A DNA stretch of 64,000 nt, from contig CM041294.1 of the NCBI GenBank assembly GCA_023052935.1, positions 14,681,791 to 14,745,790 of the forward strand, written 5' to 3'. Shown here piece after piece: positions 11,124-22,383 of this stretch. The translations under genes and the position numbers were made by a program. Within the stretch, counting starts at the first letter, position 1. Each line of letters opens with the position of its first letter. The notes under the pieces are model-generated. The model was not told the DNA's origin, searched no databases, and worked only from the letters and a program-made list of their open reading frames with translations. The DNA comes from Piezodorus guildinii (taxonomy: Eukaryota; Arthropoda; Insecta; Hemiptera; Pentatomidae).

Positions 11124-11345
11124 TTAATAAACCTTCTTTGTTACAATTTGTCCAATTCGACAAACTGGTGAGTAATTAAATATACAATCACCTTGAGTTT
11201 GTTCTTCAAACCCTCTCGCTACCAATCTGGCCTTTTTGATTCCATCTTCCTTCACTGTGAAAACCCATTTAGTTGTGATTGGGACACTTCCATTCGGTGC
11301 TTCCTCTTCAGACCAAGTGTTCATCTTCTCGTGAGCTTTATATTA
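11124..11345 (-). pseudogene. Reverse-transcriptase N-terminal stub of copia element
   Basis: The frame reads MNTWSEEE, WVFTVKEDG, KKARLVARGFEEQTQGD and NYSPVCRI, the conserved start of the copia reverse-transcriptase domain (RVT_2), then diverges and stops. Upstream, KAHEK precedes this Met in the same frame, so the break from the main frame is a single frameshift near 11340. The palm with the catalytic aspartates is missing. Confidence 0.85.
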
Positions 11346-13711
11346 GCATCCTCATAAGATGATGGAACTCCATCTGATCGGCTTACCATACAGTATGCAT
11401 TATATAACTCATAATCATTTAGGAAATGAGGTTTTGACCGGTTTCTCTGAGGTATAGAAGTTTCTTCTGAATGCTCTGGATTGGATTCTTCATTCTGAAG
11501 TCTTGAAGGGTTTTCTGACTGCTCTGGATTACAATCATTCTGAGGTCTAGAAGTTTCTTCTGGCTGCTCTGAAATATTAGTGTTATTCTCTTCACCATTT
11601 TTCCTTCCCTCTTCATAGCTTCCACCAATATTATGATAGACAATAGGTACATTTTTAACTTCTTTATAGGGCATTTGGCTCTCCTCGAATATCACATCTC
11701 TAGATCTAATAACTTTCTGCTCGTCTGGCAACCAAATCCTATACCCACCACCACAATAACCAACCATCATCCCCTCCTTGCTTCTGGGATCCAATTTGGA
11801 ACCTTTAGGAAGAATGGTAGGCCATGCTCGGCAACCAAATATACGAAGTTTAGACAGATCATTTCTACCATTCCATTTTAATGAGGGAGTTTCACCTTTA
11901 TTTAAGGCTGAAGTAGGTGACCTATTCAGTTCATAAGCACAACATCGAGCTGCTTCCCCCCACAAGAACTTGGGGATGCCGGAATCTGATACCTTAGTAC
12001 GCATCATATCTAATAGTGTCCTATTCATTCTTTCACTCTTTCCGTTCATTTGAGGGCTATATGGCAAAGAATATTCTAATTTTATACCTTTATCTGAACA
12101 ATATTTTTGAAAAAATTTAGACGTAAATTCTCCTCCATTATCTAAACGTAGCCTTTTCACTGGGACACCCTGTTGCCTTTCTAGTTCCGCTATATAATCC
12201 ATCAGGTTTGTTTCAGCTTCGCTCTTCATATGGAGAAGTTTAACATACACAAAATGAGTGAAGTCATCTAAAATCACCTGCATATACCTATGGCCTTCAA
12301 CTGATTCAGGATTGAAAGGACCACATATATCAGAGTGAATTAATTCACCCACCTTTGATGTGCGTTTCCTATTATTTGGAAAGGGCTGTCTAGTAGCCTT
12401 ACCTTCAATGCATGCCGAACACTTCTTGTCACTATAGGGTAATCCTAAACTTTTGAGTCCATGCCGATTCAAATGTCCTAGCCGCTTATGCCATAGATCT
12501 CCATCCGTAGCACTTGAAATGTTGCACTTGACTTGATTATCACTGGGTTCATCAAACGTAAATATGTACAATCCATTCACTCGTGGACAACTCAGCTTAA
12601 AATTTCTTCCACAGATTTTCATCTCCTTAGAATCTGTAATCACTTTTAAGCCTTTTGAGGTAACTGCACTCACTGATAATAAATTATGTTTTAATCCTGG
12701 AACTATCAAACCTTTAATGTTTACAATCCTACCTTGAGAGGTTACTCTTAGGGTACCTTCTTTTCTAGTAAACATCTTATCACCATTAGCTATATGTATG
12801 GCAACATCATGATCAAGATTCGAAACATTTGACAAAAGGGGTTCCAATTCTGCCTTAAAAAGATGGTTACTCGCACCTGAATCAACTAAGAACACATTGT
12901 TAGATGATAGTTTAACATTACCACAATTTAGGGCCACCATTACAACTTCTTCTTCTACACCTGCCGTATTTCCCTGGATTGTTCCTCTTCTTTTCCCACG
13001 AAAGTTTCTATTAAAAGATTTACTTCCACGGTTCTGCTTGTTTTTGGGACACTGAGCCTTGAAATGTCTTTTATCCCCACATATAAAGCAACCACTCTGT
13101 GCTTTAAATGATACTTCTGATGCGCAAGCTGATGACTTTGACTTTAACTTGGTATCTGTATCTAGAAGTCTGGCTCGCACAAAATCCATTTGGACTTCTA
13201 AATTAGTTTCTAGAGCTGTCACAACTGTGTTGAATTCATCAGGTAAAGACATCAAAAGGTGACATACCTTGTCTGACTCTCCTAGAACTGTGCCTTGTTC
13301 TTGAAGGTTTCGGATAATGGTATCAAATGCCAAAAAATGTTCTTCCATATTTCCTTGAAGAGAATATTTCAGGCCCATCAACTTTCTATACCAAGTCAAT
13401 TTTGAAAAAGAGGTAGATCTGACAAAAACCTTCTTTAAAGCATTTATCATTTCCTTGGAAGTTTGACAATCCATGATTATTTCCAGATATTTATCTGAAA
13501 TGCCTTGGATAATGATGGACTTTGCCTTTGAGTCTTTAATGAGAAATTCCCTTTTCTCAGCACTAGAGGTAGGAGGATCTGCTTCCAACACATCTTTTAC
13601 CTGTTCTCTTTCCAAAATAGATGCCATTCTGAAAAACCAGCTGTTAAAACTTGTTCCGACGAGTACTGGAACTCCTGAAGTAGTAACTGACGCCATAGTA
13701 CCGGTAAACAA
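11321..13711 (-). CDS. copia gag-protease-integrase polyprotein part
   Basis: 796 codons from ATG at 13711. In order: a gag region (UBN2-like), a zinc knuckle CFICGDKRHFKAQC near residue 210, an aspartic protease site VDSGASNHL near 280, a GAG-pre-integrase zinc site (HKRLGHL, CSACIEGK), and an integrase core with HSDICGP, RLDNGGEF and SERMNRT giving the D, D, E triad. A Pro/Glu/Asn-rich linker follows, with short repeats of SEETSRPQN type near residues 730-770. The frame then shifts just before reverse transcriptase. This part looks intact, so the copy may still make capsid-like protein, but it has no polymerase. Confidence 0.93.
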   Translation of the reverse strand: MFTGTMASVTTSGVPVLVGTSFNSWFFRMASILEREQVKDVLEADPPTSSAEKREFLIKDSKAKSIIIQGISDKYLEIIMDCQTSKEMINALKKVFVRSTSFSKLTWYRKLMGLKYSLQGNMEEHFLAFDTIIRNLQEQGTVLGESDKVCHLLMSLPDEFNTVVTALETNLEVQMDFVRARLLDTDTKLKSKSSACASEVSFKAQSGCFICGDKRHFKAQCPKNKQNRGSKSFNRNFRGKRRGTIQGNTAGVEEEVVMVALNCGNVKLSSNNVFLVDSGASNHLFKAELEPLLSNVSNLDHDVAIHIANGDKMFTRKEGTLRVTSQGRIVNIKGLIVPGLKHNLLSVSAVTSKGLKVITDSKEMKICGRNFKLSCPRVNGLYIFTFDEPSDNQVKCNISSATDGDLWHKRLGHLNRHGLKSLGLPYSDKKCSACIEGKATRQPFPNNRKRTSKVGELIHSDICGPFNPESVEGHRYMQVILDDFTHFVYVKLLHMKSEAETNLMDYIAELERQQGVPVKRLRLDNGGEFTSKFFQKYCSDKGIKLEYSLPYSPQMNGKSERMNRTLLDMMRTKVSDSGIPKFLWGEAARCCAYELNRSPTSALNKGETPSLKWNGRNDLSKLRIFGCRAWPTILPKGSKLDPRSKEGMMVGYCGGGYRIWLPDEQKVIRSRDVIFEESQMPYKEVKNVPIVYHNIGGSYEEGRKNGEENNTNISEQPEETSRPQNDCNPEQSENPSRLQNEESNPEHSEETSIPQRNRSKPHFLNDYELYNAYCMVSRSDGVPSSYEDANIKLTRR

Positions 13712-13790
13712 AATTCACTAATAAAATAATATCACTTCGCGACTACCCGTTGACACTATACACAAATACTATGCTCTGCACAAAAATACT

Positions 13791-13804
13791 CTGGGCCCAT
13801 AACC
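13791..13804 (-). promoter_or_regulatory. Primer binding site: initiator tRNA-Met anticodon arm
   Basis: Next to the 5' LTR the + strand reads CTGGGCCCATAACC, identical to the anticodon stem-loop (CAU) of eukaryotic initiator tRNA-Met. On the element strand it is complementary to the internal tRNA region, not to its 3' end. Drosophila copia is known to prime with a half-molecule of this tRNA, so the same mechanism is inferred here. Confidence 0.88.
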
Positions 13805-14002
13805 TATTAAAGTTATAGAGTATTAGGCAGTGGAATAAAAGAACCTTGTACTAGACAGCTTGTTTATTACTGCTATATATACAAACAACATGGCGCAGGG
13901 GACGCTACCAACTGGACTGAACTGTTTGTTGTTGGGCTGCTGTACACCTAGGTGGAAGTTCAGTGCCACAACTATCTTTACATATACAATCGATATTTAA
14001 CA
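13805..14002 (-). repeat. 5' LTR of copia element
   Basis: 198 bp, matching 10072-10269. The outer edge abuts CGCAC at 14003-14007. Confidence 0.93.
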
Positions 14003-14559
14003 CGCACAACACACCACTTTAAGATATAATAATCTATTTAAGAATTTTTTAAAAATTTAGAGATGAAAAGAAATTGTTAAGGAATTAATTTAATTAAGTT
14101 TTAATAGAAACATGTATTTTATTAATTATCTATTATATTATTATCTGCGACAATCAGGTAGTTTTATCGGCTTTTCATCACTCGCCCTTTACTTTTTTAA
14201 TTATGTGTATACCATGATATTTTTTTCTAAATGTTTTAGCTTTCCAACGGTATATTATACTCCTATATTACTATTCTTGTGTTCTAAAACCCAAAAAAAT
14301 GCAAACAAAAATATGATTGCACTTTTCCCCTTTAGTTGTTTATCATATTCGCTCAACTTGCATATTTACCCGTTATTTATCAGTGCTAACATGATGTTTC
14401 AGTTCCTGCAATTTTTTTCCTCTGATTCTCTGGATATATATATTTAGGTGAGCGAAAGTAAAAATGGACCTTTAAGCTGAGTTATGCATTATTACTAACA
14501 TTTTATGAGATTTCAAGATAATTATTTCATCATTATGCTTACACTTCACTGCAAAATTT

Positions 14560-15490
14560 TACATTATTATCATCATCATCATAATTGTTTCCTCTTCTAC
14601 CGCTGTTCGGTGTGAGGATCCTGCCTGTAGAGTCTGGACCATATGTCTCTTTGTTGTACCATTCTCCTACTCCAGTCTATCCCGCGCTTCCTGCATGCTT
14701 CCTTTACACCGTCCTCCCAGGAGATGCGGGATCTTCCTCTGGGCCTTTTTCCCCCTGTGCGGGTCTCATACTTCTTCCTGGCACTTCTCTCCGGATCCAT
14801 CCTAAGATGATGTCCAAACCACCTCAGTTTGTGTTCTTCTAGAACGGTCTCCACCAGTTTGACATCAAGGTTAGCCCGTATAGTGGCGTTCCGTATCCTA
14901 TCTCTTCGTGTCTTTCTCTCTATTTTTTGGAGATACCTCATTTCCATGGCCTGGATTTGGCTCCTATGTTGAGGTAAGAGTCTACGATTCTGAGGAGTAC
15001 GATAGGATAGGAAGAAATGTCAATTTATATATGGCTAATTTGGTCCGCTTTGACACCTCTCTTCTCCCCAGGAAACCTCGCCTTACCATACAGAACATCC
15101 TCCCTGCCGCTCCAATTCTCTGGGCCACTTCTTCGTCTATGTAGCCATTCTCATTGAGATGAGCTCCCAGATATTTGAAATTTTCAATCTGCTCTAATCT
15201 CTGTTCTCCAGCCCTTAGTATCCTCATTACCTTCGGGGTTTCTTACCAATTCTCATGCATTTAGTCTTCCCCGGATTAATCTTCATATTTATTTTGGATA
15301 ATTCCTCTTGTAGGACATTTATATTAGCAGGATGAGGTCGTCAGCGAAGGCTAATAGGGAATATCTGGTGGGGTGGAGGTTTCTGTGCCCTAGCTGGAAT
15401 TTCCTCATTATAGGCTTGGCTCTCCTTAGTGCCAAGTCCAGAACCATAATGAAAAGTAACGGACTCAGGCTACAGTTTACATTATTAATT
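14560..15490 (-). pseudogene. 5'-truncated non-LTR retrotransposon, reverse transcriptase end
   Basis: On the minus strand, from 15490 downward, LSPLLFIMVLDLALR and LLAFADDLIL give reverse-transcriptase motifs including the catalytic FADD. Then NFKYLGAHLNENGYIDEE and, in another frame, RWFGHHLRMDPE and RPRGRSRISWEDGV give the C-terminal thumb and tail typical of RTE-like LINEs. Frameshifts and stops separate the parts. The 3' end carries an (ATG)n-like tail, seen as TCATCATCATCAT near 14568. It is a dead copy, truncated within the polymerase. Confidence 0.8.
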
Positions 15491-15565
15491 ATACTATATT
15501 AGCTGAACCAGCAAACCTTTTTCTGCCATATAAATTATTTCTAGAGAATTTTTCGTTCTTAAATA

Positions 15566-16908
15566 AAAAATCTGGTGCTGGCAACATACGACTTTCACTT
15601 ACCTCCGTTAGGCAATTACAGAATTCCCAAATACAGTTAGAGATAAAAATGAGTGAAACCATTAAAGATTAATTAAATTGAATTATTATCTAAAATAATC
15701 AGTTAGTTTTATCGTATTTTTATCACTCTTTATTCAATTTTACAATCTTGTGTATAAGATAATATATTTTCTGAAGTCTTTCTCTTTCCAACGGTGTATT
15801 ATACGTCTATATTACTGTTCTTCTGTTCAAAAACAAAATTGGGGCGCCCTGCTTCATTGACAAGCCGCCAGGTTGCAGCACGGTCAACACGAATTTCCCT
15901 TTTCGGGAAACAATTAGTTTTATCGGCTTTTCATCACTCGCCCTTAACTTTTTCAATTATGTGTATACCATGATATTTTTTTTCTAATTTTTTTAGCTTT
16001 CCAACGGTATATTATACTCCTATATTACTATTCTTGTGTTCTAAAACCCAAAAAAATGCAAACAAAAATATTTGTCTGGAAGGAATTAGTCCGGGTGGCG
16101 GTCATTAAATGAAACAACTGAATAGTTTAAACTATTTTATTGTTTGCCAACGTTTCGACCCCCATTGTGGGTCATCATCAGGGCGTCTGGTAGGCGAGTG
16201 GAAACTACTACTATCTAGTTTCCACTCGCCTACCAGACGCTCTGATGATGACCCACATGGGGGTCGAAACGTTGGCAAACAATAAAATAGTTGAAACTAT
16301 TCAGTTGTTTCATTTAATGACCGCCACCTGAACTAATTCCTTCCAGTAATTCTCAACGGTCAACTAATTATATCCACAAAAATATTTGTCCAGTTTTCTC
16401 CTTTAGTTGTTTATCAAATTCGCTCAATGTGAATATTTAGCTGTTAATTATCAATGGTAACAAGATGATATAGTTATGTTAATAGAATCTACAGAATTAA
16501 AGGTACTTTAGATGAAGAAAATTTAAAATATCTGCATTTAAGCCCTGTCATACTATTTCAATCATAATGAAGCCTACATCATATTAAAGCCCATTTAATT
16601 TTACATCCATATAGCGAGTTTAATCAAAATCCGTTTTTGAGAAAATTATAAAAAGGTGCAAAATGCACAGTATAAAATAGCACTTCCGGTCAGCCAAATT
16701 TATTAAAAAATTTGCTGTAACATCTCGGGCGTATAGGTGTCTTAAATATAAAATTTCAGTTAAACAGGACTTTTCGTTTTCGCCCGGGAGTTACCACACA
16801 GATCTTTTTGTGTGTATTTCGTTGAAAACTAGAATTCGAAAATTTTCACGATCGCAATACTTTCCCTTACTATATATTTCATATATAGGTAAGTGAAAGT
16901 AAAAATAA
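15566..16908 (+). repeat. GTAAG repeat copy 3, with nested foldback
   Basis: It starts CTGGTGCTGGCAACATACGA and ends GTAAGTGAAAGT near 16893-16904. An extra block (CAAGCCGCCAGGTTGCAGCACG, AATTTCCCTTTTCGGGAAA) at 15842-15910 is followed by a second version of the TTTTATC..CTTTCCAACGG part, so the copy looks chimeric. A related extra block appears in the copy at 46211. The foldback at 16062-16390 is inserted inside. Confidence 0.75.
16062..16390. mobile_element. Foldback element with two hammerhead cores, 15-bp target duplication
   Basis: Arms 16076-16205 and 16218-16346 are near-perfect reverse complements around a 12-bp spacer, followed by a 29-nt unpaired tail (16347-16375) present only on the right. 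The target duplication ACAAAAATATTTGTC is at 16062-16076 and 16376-16390. Each arm has a hammerhead core: + strand CTGATGA 16242-16248 and GAAA 16266-16269; minus strand the same at 16175-16181 and 16153-16156. Stem II pairs GACCC with GGGTC, and ACGTT follows as a possible cleavage site. The tail shares GTTGACCGTTGAGAA (reverse complement) with the element at 176-1111. Confidence 0.85.
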
Positions 16909-17165
16909 TGAATGTATTGTAAGGGTGTGTGGATGAGATCTAAAACAGAAAGAGTAATGGAGGGCTATAGACGCTGAACACGAACGAGTAATTTCCTCAA
17001 TTCATTAAAGTAACAGTAACATTCATTGTATGATCTCTTAAAATTTTTAAATTTCAACTTTATTTTGTTTGTGATTTCCAATTTTAATTGTTATAGGTTT
17101 TAAAGGAAAGAGGTTTGAATCAAAACGTTTTTGTTTGGGTGGTAAGGCGAACACAATAACAAAAA

Positions 17166-18056
17166 ATCTGGTGCGGGCAACACACGACTTTCACTTACCT
17201 CGATTTTTAAAATCAATGAAAGAATTTTCAAATACAGTTAGAGATGAAAATACGTGAAACTATTAAGGAATTAATTAAATTGAATTTATATAGAAACATG
17301 TGTTTTATTAAAAAATCTATTATATTATTATCTAAAATAATCAGTTAGTTTTATGTCCATTTCATTACTCTCTATTAACTTTTAAAAGCTTGTGTATGAG
17401 ATAATATTTTTTCTAGAATCGTTAGCTTTCCAACGGTATATCATTCATGTATATTACTGCTCTTATGTTCAAAAACGAAAAATTGCATTAAAAAAATATT
17501 TTTTATTTTTTCTCCTTTAGTTGGGTATCGAATTTATTCAATTTATATATTTACTTGTTTTTCATCAGCGTTAACAAGATAATATGGTTATTTTTTATTG
17601 AATCTACAAAATTAAAGGTACTTTAGGGGAAGACAATTTAAAATATCGACATTTAAGCCCTGTCAGACCATTTTTATCCGAATGAAATCTAAATGATATT
17701 AAAGCCCATTAAATTTTACATCGATATAGCGAGTTTAATCAAAATCGTCGGAACCGTTTTGAGAAAATCGAAAAAAGGTGCAAAATGCATGGTATAAAGT
17801 GCCTCTTCTGATAAGCTCATTTTGATGAAAAAAGTTTTGTCACGTCCCGGGCGTATAGTTGTCTTGAATATGATATTTCAGTTTCATAGGACTTACCGTT
17901 TCCGTCCGGGAGTTACCACACACAGACCTTTTTGCGGGATTTGGTTATTTGGACTCAGGGGACCCTAAAACGTATATTTCCGTTGAAAACTGGAATTCGA
18001 AAATTTTCACGATCGCAATACATCCCCTTACTATATATAGTAAGTGAAAGTAAAAA
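17166..18056 (+). repeat. GTAAG repeat copy 4
   Basis: Full copy from CTGGTGCGGGCAACACACGA at 17168 to TAGTAAGTGAAAGTAAAAA at 18055. All internal landmarks are present, including CGATATAGCGAGTTTAATC and GACCTTTTTGCGGGA. No coding capacity. Confidence 0.88.
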
Positions 18057-18660
18057 GTCATATGAAACTGAAATTTCTTAGTCATAAGACGTGTTTTACA
18101 ATTCAAATTAAAGGTGATTTAATTTTCTATATTAATTGTTATAACGATTATCCTCACTGGATGTGCCTTTTCTACGATAGTAGCCATAATAATGGTAGAA
18201 AATAGTGATATCTCGTTTTCAGCAAATTTTTTTTTTTGTAACGCCTCTATATCCTCGAATATTAGACATAAAAATGTATTTTACCACTCCAATGGAAGCT
18301 TATTAAATAATTGGTAATTTACTTAATAATGATGAGCCGTTTCCATGATAGGAACCATAATTATGTTTATGAAAAGATTGATATTTCTTTTTTGAATGAC
18401 CGCCATTTTGTAATTGACACGTTTTAAGTTGGCAGACGTGTATTTTTTGCTTTACCATGTTAATGCTTTGCACAAAACATACTAAAAATTTTGGTAAAAT
18501 GTGTTGCAGTTTTCGTTGCTGGCTCACGGACTACAAGTTTGAGGAGAATGCCTACGTTTACAGCTAAGTACCATATCCAGTGGACTTAAGAATGTTATGT
18601 AATGTGGGCTTTAAATAGCTTGAAACGTTATGTAAGTTCTTACAAGACTTGCGACTGTGG
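18057..18660. other. Gap, nothing recognised
   Basis: AT-rich sequence between two oppositely oriented repeat copies; no gene or known element can be supported. Confidence 0.4.
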
Positions 18661-18665
18661 TATTA

Positions 18666-19580
18666 TTCTTTTTACTTTCACTTACCTATATATGAAATAT
18701 ATAGTAAGGGAAAGTATTGCGATCGTGAAAAGTTTCGAATTCCAGTTTTCAACGGAAATACACGTTTTAGGATCCTCTGAGTCGAAATGACCAAGTCCCG
18801 CAAAAAGGTCTGTGTGTGTGTGTGTGTGGTAACTCCCGCGCGTAAACGAAAAGTCCTGTGAAATTGAAATTTCATATTTAAGACAACTATACGCCCGAGG
18901 CGTTACAAAACCTTTTTTATCAAAATGAGCTTACCAGAAGAGGCACTTTATACCATGCATTTTGCACCTTTTTACGATTTACTCAAAAACGGCTCTAACG
19001 ATTTTGATTAAACTCGCTATATCGATGTAAAATTTAATGGGCTTTGATATCATGTAGGTTTTATTCTGATTGAAATAGTTCTGAAGGACTAAATGCCGAT
19101 ATTTTAAATTTTCTTCCTCTTAAAGTACCTTTAATTTTTTAGATTTCAAAAAAATTAGAACATCATCTTATTAGTATTGAGAAACGATAGATAAATATGC
19201 AACTTGAGCGAATTTGATGAACAAGTAAAGGAGAAAAGTGGAAACATATTTTTTTTAATGCAATTTTTGTGTGTTTGAACAGAAGAATAGTAATATAGAT
19301 GTATAATATACCGTTGGATTGCTAAAGATTTTAGAAAAAATATTATTTAATACACGGAATTGTAAAAGTCAATGGAGAGTGATGAAAACCTGATAAAACT
19401 AACTGATTGCTGAATATAAAAATATAATAGATTTTTTAATAAAACACATGTTTCTATTTAAATTTAAAATAATTAATTCTTTAACAATTTATTTGTAACT
19501 TTAAATGTATTTAAAAAATCTCAAATTGATTTTAACAACGGAGGTAAGTGAAAGTCGTGTATTGCGCGCACCAGATTTTT
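18666..19580 (-). repeat. GTAAG repeat copy 5, inverted
   Basis: Same family read on the minus strand: the right end (ACTTTCACTTACC) is at 18670 and the left end, with GTAAGTGAAAGTCGTG and CGCGCACCAGATTT, is at 19540-19578. The CA tract of other copies appears as (GT)n at 18811-18829. Confidence 0.88.
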
Positions 19581-19712
19581 TTTTTTGTAATCTTTTTATT
19601 TTTATGCCATTGTACAAGACTAAGTTTTTGTACTCATTTGTTATTCTTAAGGGACAGAAGGACCCAGAATAAAATTTACTTTTCTTTCTTCCTTACAATG
19701 GCATGGAATGTT
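19581..19712 (+). repeat. 3' tail fragment of a CR1/L2-like LINE
   Basis: Contains TTTTTGTACTCATTTGTTATT, split by one base in places, followed by GACCCAGAATAAAATTTACTT and a CTTTCTTTC tail. The same end closes the LINE fragment at 46916-47695. No coding part is present. Confidence 0.6.
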
Positions 19713-20054
19713 GTGGAAAGCGCATAAGCTCAAACGATTATTGTCGCTAATAATTTCTATTGTTGCATAATTAAATCTGAAATAAATGTTTCCATAGAAA
19801 TTCATTTTGATTTTGATTTTCAAATTTTGAAATGTGGCTTTATTAAAATCTAAAATTTATTTTATAATGTCATTACAAATTTAAAAGAGCCTCTTAAGGC
19901 TCCTTTTCCTCCCCTAGAAGACTTCGAGGATTTTGGCCTTCCTGCTCCTTCTGACGACTGATCTATTCCCTGTTAAATAATACATTTTTTTTAAACATAT
20001 TTATTGATATTTACAACTGTATACAAAATACATCAAGTAAATGTGAATGTGTAT

Positions 20055-20748
20055 AGGATATTTTTTTTTCTAAAAATTTTAGCTTTCCAACGGTATATTA
20101 TACATGTATATTACTGTTCTTATGTTCAAAAATAAAAAATCTGGTGCTGGCAACACACGACTTTCACTTACCTCCATTCACTTTTTAAAATCAATGAAAG
20201 AATTTTCAAATACAGGTAGAGATAAAAAAAATACGTGAAACTATTGTATTAAATAATTAATTAAATTGAATTTATATAGAAACATGTGTTTTATTAAAAA
20301 ATCTATTATATTATTGTCTAAAACAATCACTTAGTTTTGTCGACTTTTTAGCACTCTCTATTAACTTTTAAAAGCTTGTGTATAAGATAATATTTTTTCT
20401 AAAATCTTTAGCTTTCCAACGGTATCTCATACATGTATATTACTGTTCTTATGTTCAAAAATAAAAGATTGCAGTAAAAAAATATTATTTCAGTTTTTTC
20501 CTTTAGTTGGGTATCGAATTCATTCAATTTATATATTTACCGTTTTTTCATCAGTGGTAACAAGATAATACAGTTATTTTTATAGATTCAACAAAATTAA
20601 AGGTACTTTAGAAGACGACAATTTAAAATATCGGCATTTAAGCCCTATCAGACTATTTAAATTAGAATGAAACCTATATGTTATTAAAGCCTATTAAATT
20701 TTACATCGATATAGCGATTTTAGTCAAAATTCGTCAGTTAGTGTTGAA
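20055..20748 (+). repeat. GTAAG repeat copy 6, truncated, with extra partial unit
   Basis: A partial unit (GATATTTTTTTTTCTAAAAA, CTTTCCAACGGTATATTATA) at 20055-20130 runs straight into a new left end at 20141 (CTGGTGCTGGCAACACACGA). The second unit stops after CGATATAGCG near 20745 without a right end. Confidence 0.78.
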
Positions 20749-21506
20749 GTAGTCAAAAACGGCGTACAGTGGGCAATATCAACGATCTAGGTGGACAAAA
20801 TTCTGAAACGACTATATTTAACATTTGGGGTCCAAGATTAAGGAAAAAAATATTTAAAAAACACATAAGATAAATTATAAAAACTAATTAATTTTTTGGC
20901 TCAATAAGCTTATTAAGCTAAAATCTAAAACATCCCTATATTTTACGTTTGAAGTCCCAGAATACGGAAAAATAATACAAAAAATCTAATCATGGTTCAG
21001 AGATGCTAAAACCTGCTAATAAATGTATCTTATATCATTTAGGAAATTCTTGAAATTATAGATTGTAAAACTTTTGATTCGGAGTGTTCTGAAAAAAATT
21101 ATATATCACCCAAAACGCAAAAATTCTTTGTAATATGTAAATACTAAAAGGATTGATGAAACAAATCCTTGGGGTAACTTGGGGGTTATATAGTTTTTCG
21201 TTATTGAATAGGGGCATACATTTACAAATTTCTAAATTAACACTACAGTATATTCAATAATTCAATAACTCGTTTGGAAATAAAATGTCTAACCTGTCTC
21301 AGGAATGTCCATTGTCAAATGAAAGCAAAAAGACATTGCTCTAAATACACCTTGAACATAATAAATGACCATCGAATTAAGATAATCCAACTGCCGGTTA
21401 TTAGGCACTTGTGTGAACAGGAATGATTCATTCATTTACTATTTATTTGTAAACAGGGTATGGCGGAAAATATTAGTATAAAGGGTGTCCTGCCTACTAA
21501 TAATAA
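20749..21506. other. Gap, nothing recognised
   Basis: AT-rich sequence with no coding region or repeat family that I could support. Confidence 0.4.
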
Positions 21507-22383
21507 AAATCTGATGCGGGCAACACACGACTTTCACTTACCTCCATTTTTAAAATCAATGAAAGAATTTTCAAAAACAGTTAGAGATAAAATACGTGAA
21601 ACTATTAAAGAATTAATTAAATTGAATTTATATAGAAACATGTGTTTTATTAAAAAATCTATTATATTATTATCTAAAATAATCAGTTAGTTTTATCTTC
21701 TTTTCATCACTCTCTATTAACTTTTAAAAGCTTGCGTATGAGATAATATTTTTTCCAAAATCATTAGCTGTCCAACGGTATATCATACATGTATATTACT
21801 GCTCTTATGTTCAAAAACGAAAAATTGCATTAAAAAAATATTTTTTCTTTTTTCTCCTTTAGTTGGGTATCGAATTTATTCAATTTATATAATTACTTGT
21901 TTTTCATCAGCGTTAACAACATAAAATGGTTATTTTTATTGAATCTACAAAATTAAAGGTACTTTAGGGAAGACAATTTAAAATCTCGGCATTTAAGCCC
22001 TGTCAGACCATTTTTATCTGAATAAAACCTACATGATGTTAAAGCCCATTAAATTTTACATCGATATAGCGAGTTTAATCAAAATCGTCGGAACCGTTTT
22101 CGAGAAAATCGAAAAAAGGTACAAACTGCATGGTATAAAGTGCCTCTTCTGATAAGCTCATTTTGATGAAAAATATGAAAAAAAAGTCTTGAATATGATA
22201 TTTCAGTTTCATAGGACTTACCGTTTCCGCCCGGGAGTTATAACACACACACAGACCTTTTTGCGGGACTTGGTTATTTGAACTCAGAGGACCCTAAAAC
22301 ATGTATTTCCGTTGAAAACTGTAATTCGATAATTTTCACGATCGCAATACTTCCCCTTACTATATATAGTAAGTGAAAGTAAA
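21507..22383 (+). repeat. GTAAG repeat copy 7
   Basis: From CTGATGCGGGCAACACACGA at 21510 to TAGTAAGTGAAAGT at 22380. A small internal deletion removes the TTTTGTAACGTCTCGGGCG part near 22170. Confidence 0.86.

Larger units (their letters stand above)
10067..14007 (-). mobile_element. copia-type LTR retrotransposon, defective, 5-bp target duplication
   Basis: The LTRs at 10072-10269 and 13805-14002 are 198 bp each and look almost identical, beginning TGTTAAATAT on the element strand. The target duplication CGCAC is at 10067-10071 and 14003-14007. On the element (minus) strand the order is 5' LTR, primer site, gag-protease-integrase frame, frameshift, reverse-transcriptase stub, polypurine tract, 3' LTR. 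Everything after the first part of reverse transcriptase, including its YVDD box and RNase H, is gone: about 850 bp before the 3' LTR is unrelated AT-rich sequence. It cannot move by itself. The close LTR match suggests a fairly recent insertion. Confidence 0.93.
10055..14462 (+). repeat. GTAAG repeat copy 2, split by copia and internally deleted
   Basis: The left end TTTGGTGCGCAC at 10060-10071 is cut by the copia element, and the repeat resumes at 14003 with CGCACAACACACCACTTT. The rest runs to GTGAGCGAAAGT near 14458. The central third seen in other copies (AAGCCCTGTCAGAC to GACCTTTTTGCGGG) is missing. Confidence 0.75.

Noticed and set aside
11633..13721. Plus-strand frames opposite the copia polyprotein
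   Set aside because: They are shadows of the minus-strand coding frame with no family resemblance.
14597..15227. Two separate minus-strand proteins of 116 and 81 residues, plus + strand frames across them
   Set aside because: The minus frames are pieces of one broken LINE polymerase; the + frames are shadows.
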